NCBI GenBank assembly: GCA_020718925.1
Contig: DYRC01000187.1
Coordinates: forward strand, 1 to 8,077
DNA: 8,077 nucleotides
Source: Desulfonema limicola
GTDB taxonomy: Bacteria; Desulfobacterota; Desulfobacteria; Desulfobacterales; DYRC01
Reading direction: 5' to 3'
The notes below the pieces were generated by a model, which saw only the letters and a program-made list of their open reading frames with translations, was not told the origin of the DNA and searched no databases. Shown here piece by piece: positions 6,639-8,077 of this stretch (position 1 is its first letter; every line of letters starts with the position of its first letter). Made by a program: the position numbers and the translations under genes.

Positions 6639-7529
6639 ATGAAATTTCTGCTGACTATGAAAAATGATTTCGTATTCAAGAAACTTTTATGCGAGAGTAT
6701 GGAAATTCTGATCGATCTTCTCAATTCGGTATTGGAACTGCCTGAAAAGCGGCGCATCCGTTCTGTGAAGATAAAGAATCCGATCGTACTGCCTGAAGAA
6801 ATCACGCAGAAGTATATCGTGCTTGATATTCGCGCAACTGATGAATCCGGGAATATTTACAATATCGAAATGCAGGTCAGGAAGTATTCGGATTATTTAA
6901 GACGCACCCTGTATTATGCGAGCAGACTTTATGCGGGTCAGCTTGAGTCTGGAGAGGAATACAGCGAACTGAAACCGGTGATCGGAATCCATTTTCTTGA
7001 TTACGAAGAATTTCCCGATTATGATGATTTTCATTTCTGTTTTGAACTCAGAGATGTCCGTCATCATAAACTGAAGCTCACAGATGATATGGCGATCCAT
7101 ATTTTCGAGCTTCCGAAATTTGAAAGAAAAGCGAAAACAGGTCATATCAGAGATGCCATGACAGAATGGCTACGTTTTTTCAACCATGCACACGAGGAGG
7201 ATCAGACCATGAGAGAGCAATACAGAAATCCGGCAATTATCAAGGCATTCGGTGTGCTTGAGGCTCTGAGCGCGGATGAAAAAAGCCGTTATCTTGCCGA
7301 AATAAGAGAAAAAGCACTCAGAAATGAGCGTTCCGAGTTGGCTGCTGCAAGAAGAGAAGGCATTCAAGAAGCTATTGAGCTTGGGCTGAGTCTGAAGTTT
7401 GGAGAAGAAGGGTCGGCAATGATGCCTCTGATTATGCACATACAGGATTGCGACAGACTCAGAGACATCAAAGATGCGATCATGACGGCAAAAGATATTT
7501 CGGAAATTAAGGTTATTATCGGAAACTGA
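6639..7529 (+). CDS. Rpn-family PD-(D/E)XK nuclease / PDDEXK_2 'putative transposase' (296 aa)
   Basis: This matches the Rpn/PDDEXK_2 family of DNA endonucleases; E. coli RpnA promotes RecA-independent recombination in assays. The N-terminal MKNDFVFKKLL is the family opening. The nuclease core shows LDIRATDE (catalytic D63) followed by IYNIEMQV (E77-x-Q79, the ExQ form of the ExK motif). Next comes the conserved RRTLYYASRLYAGQLESGEE (89-108) and PVIGIHFLDYEEF. The C-terminal part is helical and charged (AEIREKALRNERSELAAARR), ending in a family-typical segment around AIELGLSLKFGEEGSAMM and a helical tail. It appears full-length with catalytic residues present. It lies between the phosphatase and kinase genes, enclosed by two 86-bp palindromes. 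Its job here is not part of the known triad. It is likely a selfish or accessory insertion; a defence or recombination role is also possible. Confidence 0.87.
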   Translation: MKFLLTMKNDFVFKKLLCESMEILIDLLNSVLELPEKRRIRSVKIKNPIVLPEEITQKYIVLDIRATDESGNIYNIEMQVRKYSDYLRRTLYYASRLYAGQLESGEEYSELKPVIGIHFLDYEEFPDYDDFHFCFELRDVRHHKLKLTDDMAIHIFELPKFERKAKTGHIRDAMTEWLRFFNHAHEEDQTMREQYRNPAIIKAFGVLEALSADEKSRYLAEIREKALRNERSELAAARREGIQEAIELGLSLKFGEEGSAMMPLIMHIQDCDRLRDIKDAIMTAKDISEIKVIIGN

Positions 7530-7554
7530 ATGAGGATTTAAGGATTTTTTAGTT

Positions 7555-7640
7555 GTCTGAACCGAGATTTTCAGGATTTTATGATTACCGGGATTTCATA
7601 ATCATGGTAATCCGTTAATCTTATGAATCATGGTTCAGAC
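7555..7640. repeat. 86-bp imperfect palindrome, right copy (B)
   Basis: It starts GTCTGAACCG and ends TGGTTCAGAC, the outer arms pairing at nine of ten bases plus a G/T. Inner arms pair at 20 of 31 positions around the loop TCAT (7596-7599). Its unpaired positions include the same offsets as copy A (11, 16-17, 25-28, 36). It lies 25 bases after the nuclease stop codon and just before the kinase gene. Its right arm contains an in-frame ATG (7623) that could extend the kinase by 14 residues. Confidence 0.9.
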
Positions 7641-7664
7641 AGCAACTCAAACCATGAGGGCATG

Positions 7665-8077
7665 ATGCCATCTTACACATATCAGAACAAAAGAGGAAAA
7701 ATTCTCTTAGGGCATGAAATCGGCAAGGGCGGCGAAGCTGTTGTTTATGAAATTCAGAACGCTTCCGAAGTTGCCAAAATCTATCATCCGAACAAACTGC
7801 CGCCTGCGGACAAACTCAGCATCATGGCTGCCAATCCGCCGGATGATCCCACGCTTGCGCTCAATCATGTCTCAATCGCATGGATGACTGACCTGATACT
7901 GGATTCCAAAGGAAAAATCTGCGGCTATGTGATGCCGAAAATTACCGGCGGCATTCCCATACACAAGCTGTATAATCCCAAAGACCGGCGCACGAATTTC
8001 CACAATTTCACTTGGCAATATCTTCACCGCACGGCAAGAAATCTGGCTTCGGCAGTGGCGGCTATTCATGCCAAAGG
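7665..8077 (+). CDS. Protein kinase of the TerY-P triad, N-terminal part only
   Basis: This is the first 137 residues of a Ser/Thr-type protein kinase, cut by the window end. Seen are the glycine-rich loop GKGGEAVVYE (20-29) and the ATP-contacting lysine in EVAKIYHP (K38). A hinge-like GYVMPKITGG follows, then an alpha-E-like stretch ending SAVAAIHAKG, just before where the catalytic HxD loop should be. GYVMPK and the IHKLYNPKDRR region are characteristic of kinases found with TerY and PP2C. It probably opposes the upstream phosphatase. The frame is open from 7611. Possible starts are ATG 7623 (inside palindrome B, no ribosome binding site), ATG 7662 and ATG 7665. I chose 7665 because GAGGG at 7656-7660 is then four bases away, which is still weak. 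Separation by the nuclease unit has removed direct coupling to the phosphatase gene. Confidence 0.85.
   Translation, partial: MPSYTYQNKRGKILLGHEIGKGGEAVVYEIQNASEVAKIYHPNKLPPADKLSIMAANPPDDPTLALNHVSIAWMTDLILDSKGKICGYVMPKITGGIPIHKLYNPKDRRTNFHNFTWQYLHRTARNLASAVAAIHAK

Larger units (their letters stand above)
6531..7640 (+). mobile_element. Candidate mobile unit: Rpn nuclease gene between inverted 86-bp palindromes
   Basis: A nuclease gene of a family annotated as 'recombination-promoting nuclease/putative transposase' is bounded closely on both sides by 86-bp repeats. Hand alignment gives 73/86 identity when the right copy is reverse-complemented and 67/86 when it is not, so the two behave as inverted ends. 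The block separates two genes that usually sit together. I find no clear target-site duplication at the outer edges (TGTCT before, AGCAA after), so transposition in the usual sense is not shown. Alternatively, both repeats are ordinary dispersed intergenic elements that arrived independently. Confidence 0.4.
5110..8077 (+). other. TerY-P triad locus (vWA / PP2C / kinase), interrupted by a nuclease gene
   Basis: Three same-strand genes encode a TerY-type vWA protein (5110-5769), a PP2C-type phosphatase (5766-6536) and a protein kinase (from about 7665, running off the window). This is the gene set and order of the TerY-P triad, defined by comparative genomics of Ter stress systems (Anantharaman, Iyer and Aravind). 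In that framework the kinase and phosphatase act oppositely on a shared target and the metal-binding vWA protein is a partner or sensor. The role is predicted rather than well tested. Here a Rpn nuclease gene with flanking palindromes separates phosphatase and kinase. No terABCDEF gene is visible in the window. Confidence 0.75.

Noticed and set aside
6531..7640. Classical insertion sequence with target-site duplication
   Set aside because: No matching short direct repeats are seen at the outer borders, and the gene is not a DDE or HUH transposase. It is kept only as a candidate mobile unit.

Overview
The window looks like bacterial chromosome from a Gram-negative, probably a Desulfobacterota-type (deltaproteobacterial) organism. 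The evidence is the smc-ftsY gene order, the style of the SMC and FtsY proteins, a PDDEXK_2/Rpn-family nuclease with an ELGLSLKFG-type tail, and long GTCTGAACC palindromic intergenic repeats. The taxonomic call is an inference. Base composition is moderate by eye, and genes are closely packed on the + strand after base 610.

Layout. Bases 1-301 hold an 18-bp perfect palindrome, a probable terminator, and a small minus-strand gene for a 71-residue protein with one C-terminal hydrophobic segment. Bases 302-609 are a divergent intergenic region with the 5' signals of that gene and of smc. Bases 610-5059 carry two core genes. The first is a full-length SMC chromosome-condensation ATPase. The second is a short FtsY (SRP receptor GTPase) whose ribosome binding site and first codons lie inside the end of smc.

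Bases 5110-8077 are the accessory part. They encode a TerY-type von Willebrand A protein, a PP2C-type phosphatase overlapping it by four bases, and, about 1.1 kb further on, the N-terminal half of a Ser/Thr-type protein kinase cut by the window edge. This vWA/phosphatase/kinase set matches the TerY-P triad, a predicted phospho-signalling module known from tellurite-resistance-associated (Ter) stress systems. The three proteins probably work together: the kinase and PP2C would set a phosphorylation state, and the metal-binding vWA protein would scaffold or sense.

The triad is interrupted between phosphatase and kinase by a Rpn/PDDEXK_2 nuclease ('putative transposase') gene. This gene is bracketed by two 86-bp imperfect palindromes of identical length. 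Aligned base by base, the two copies match better in inverted orientation (73/86) than in direct orientation (67/86), so the 1,110-bp block 6531-7640 looks like one unit with inverted ends. The left copy supplies the stop codon of the phosphatase. The nuclease unit and its palindromes are the most interesting part of the window.
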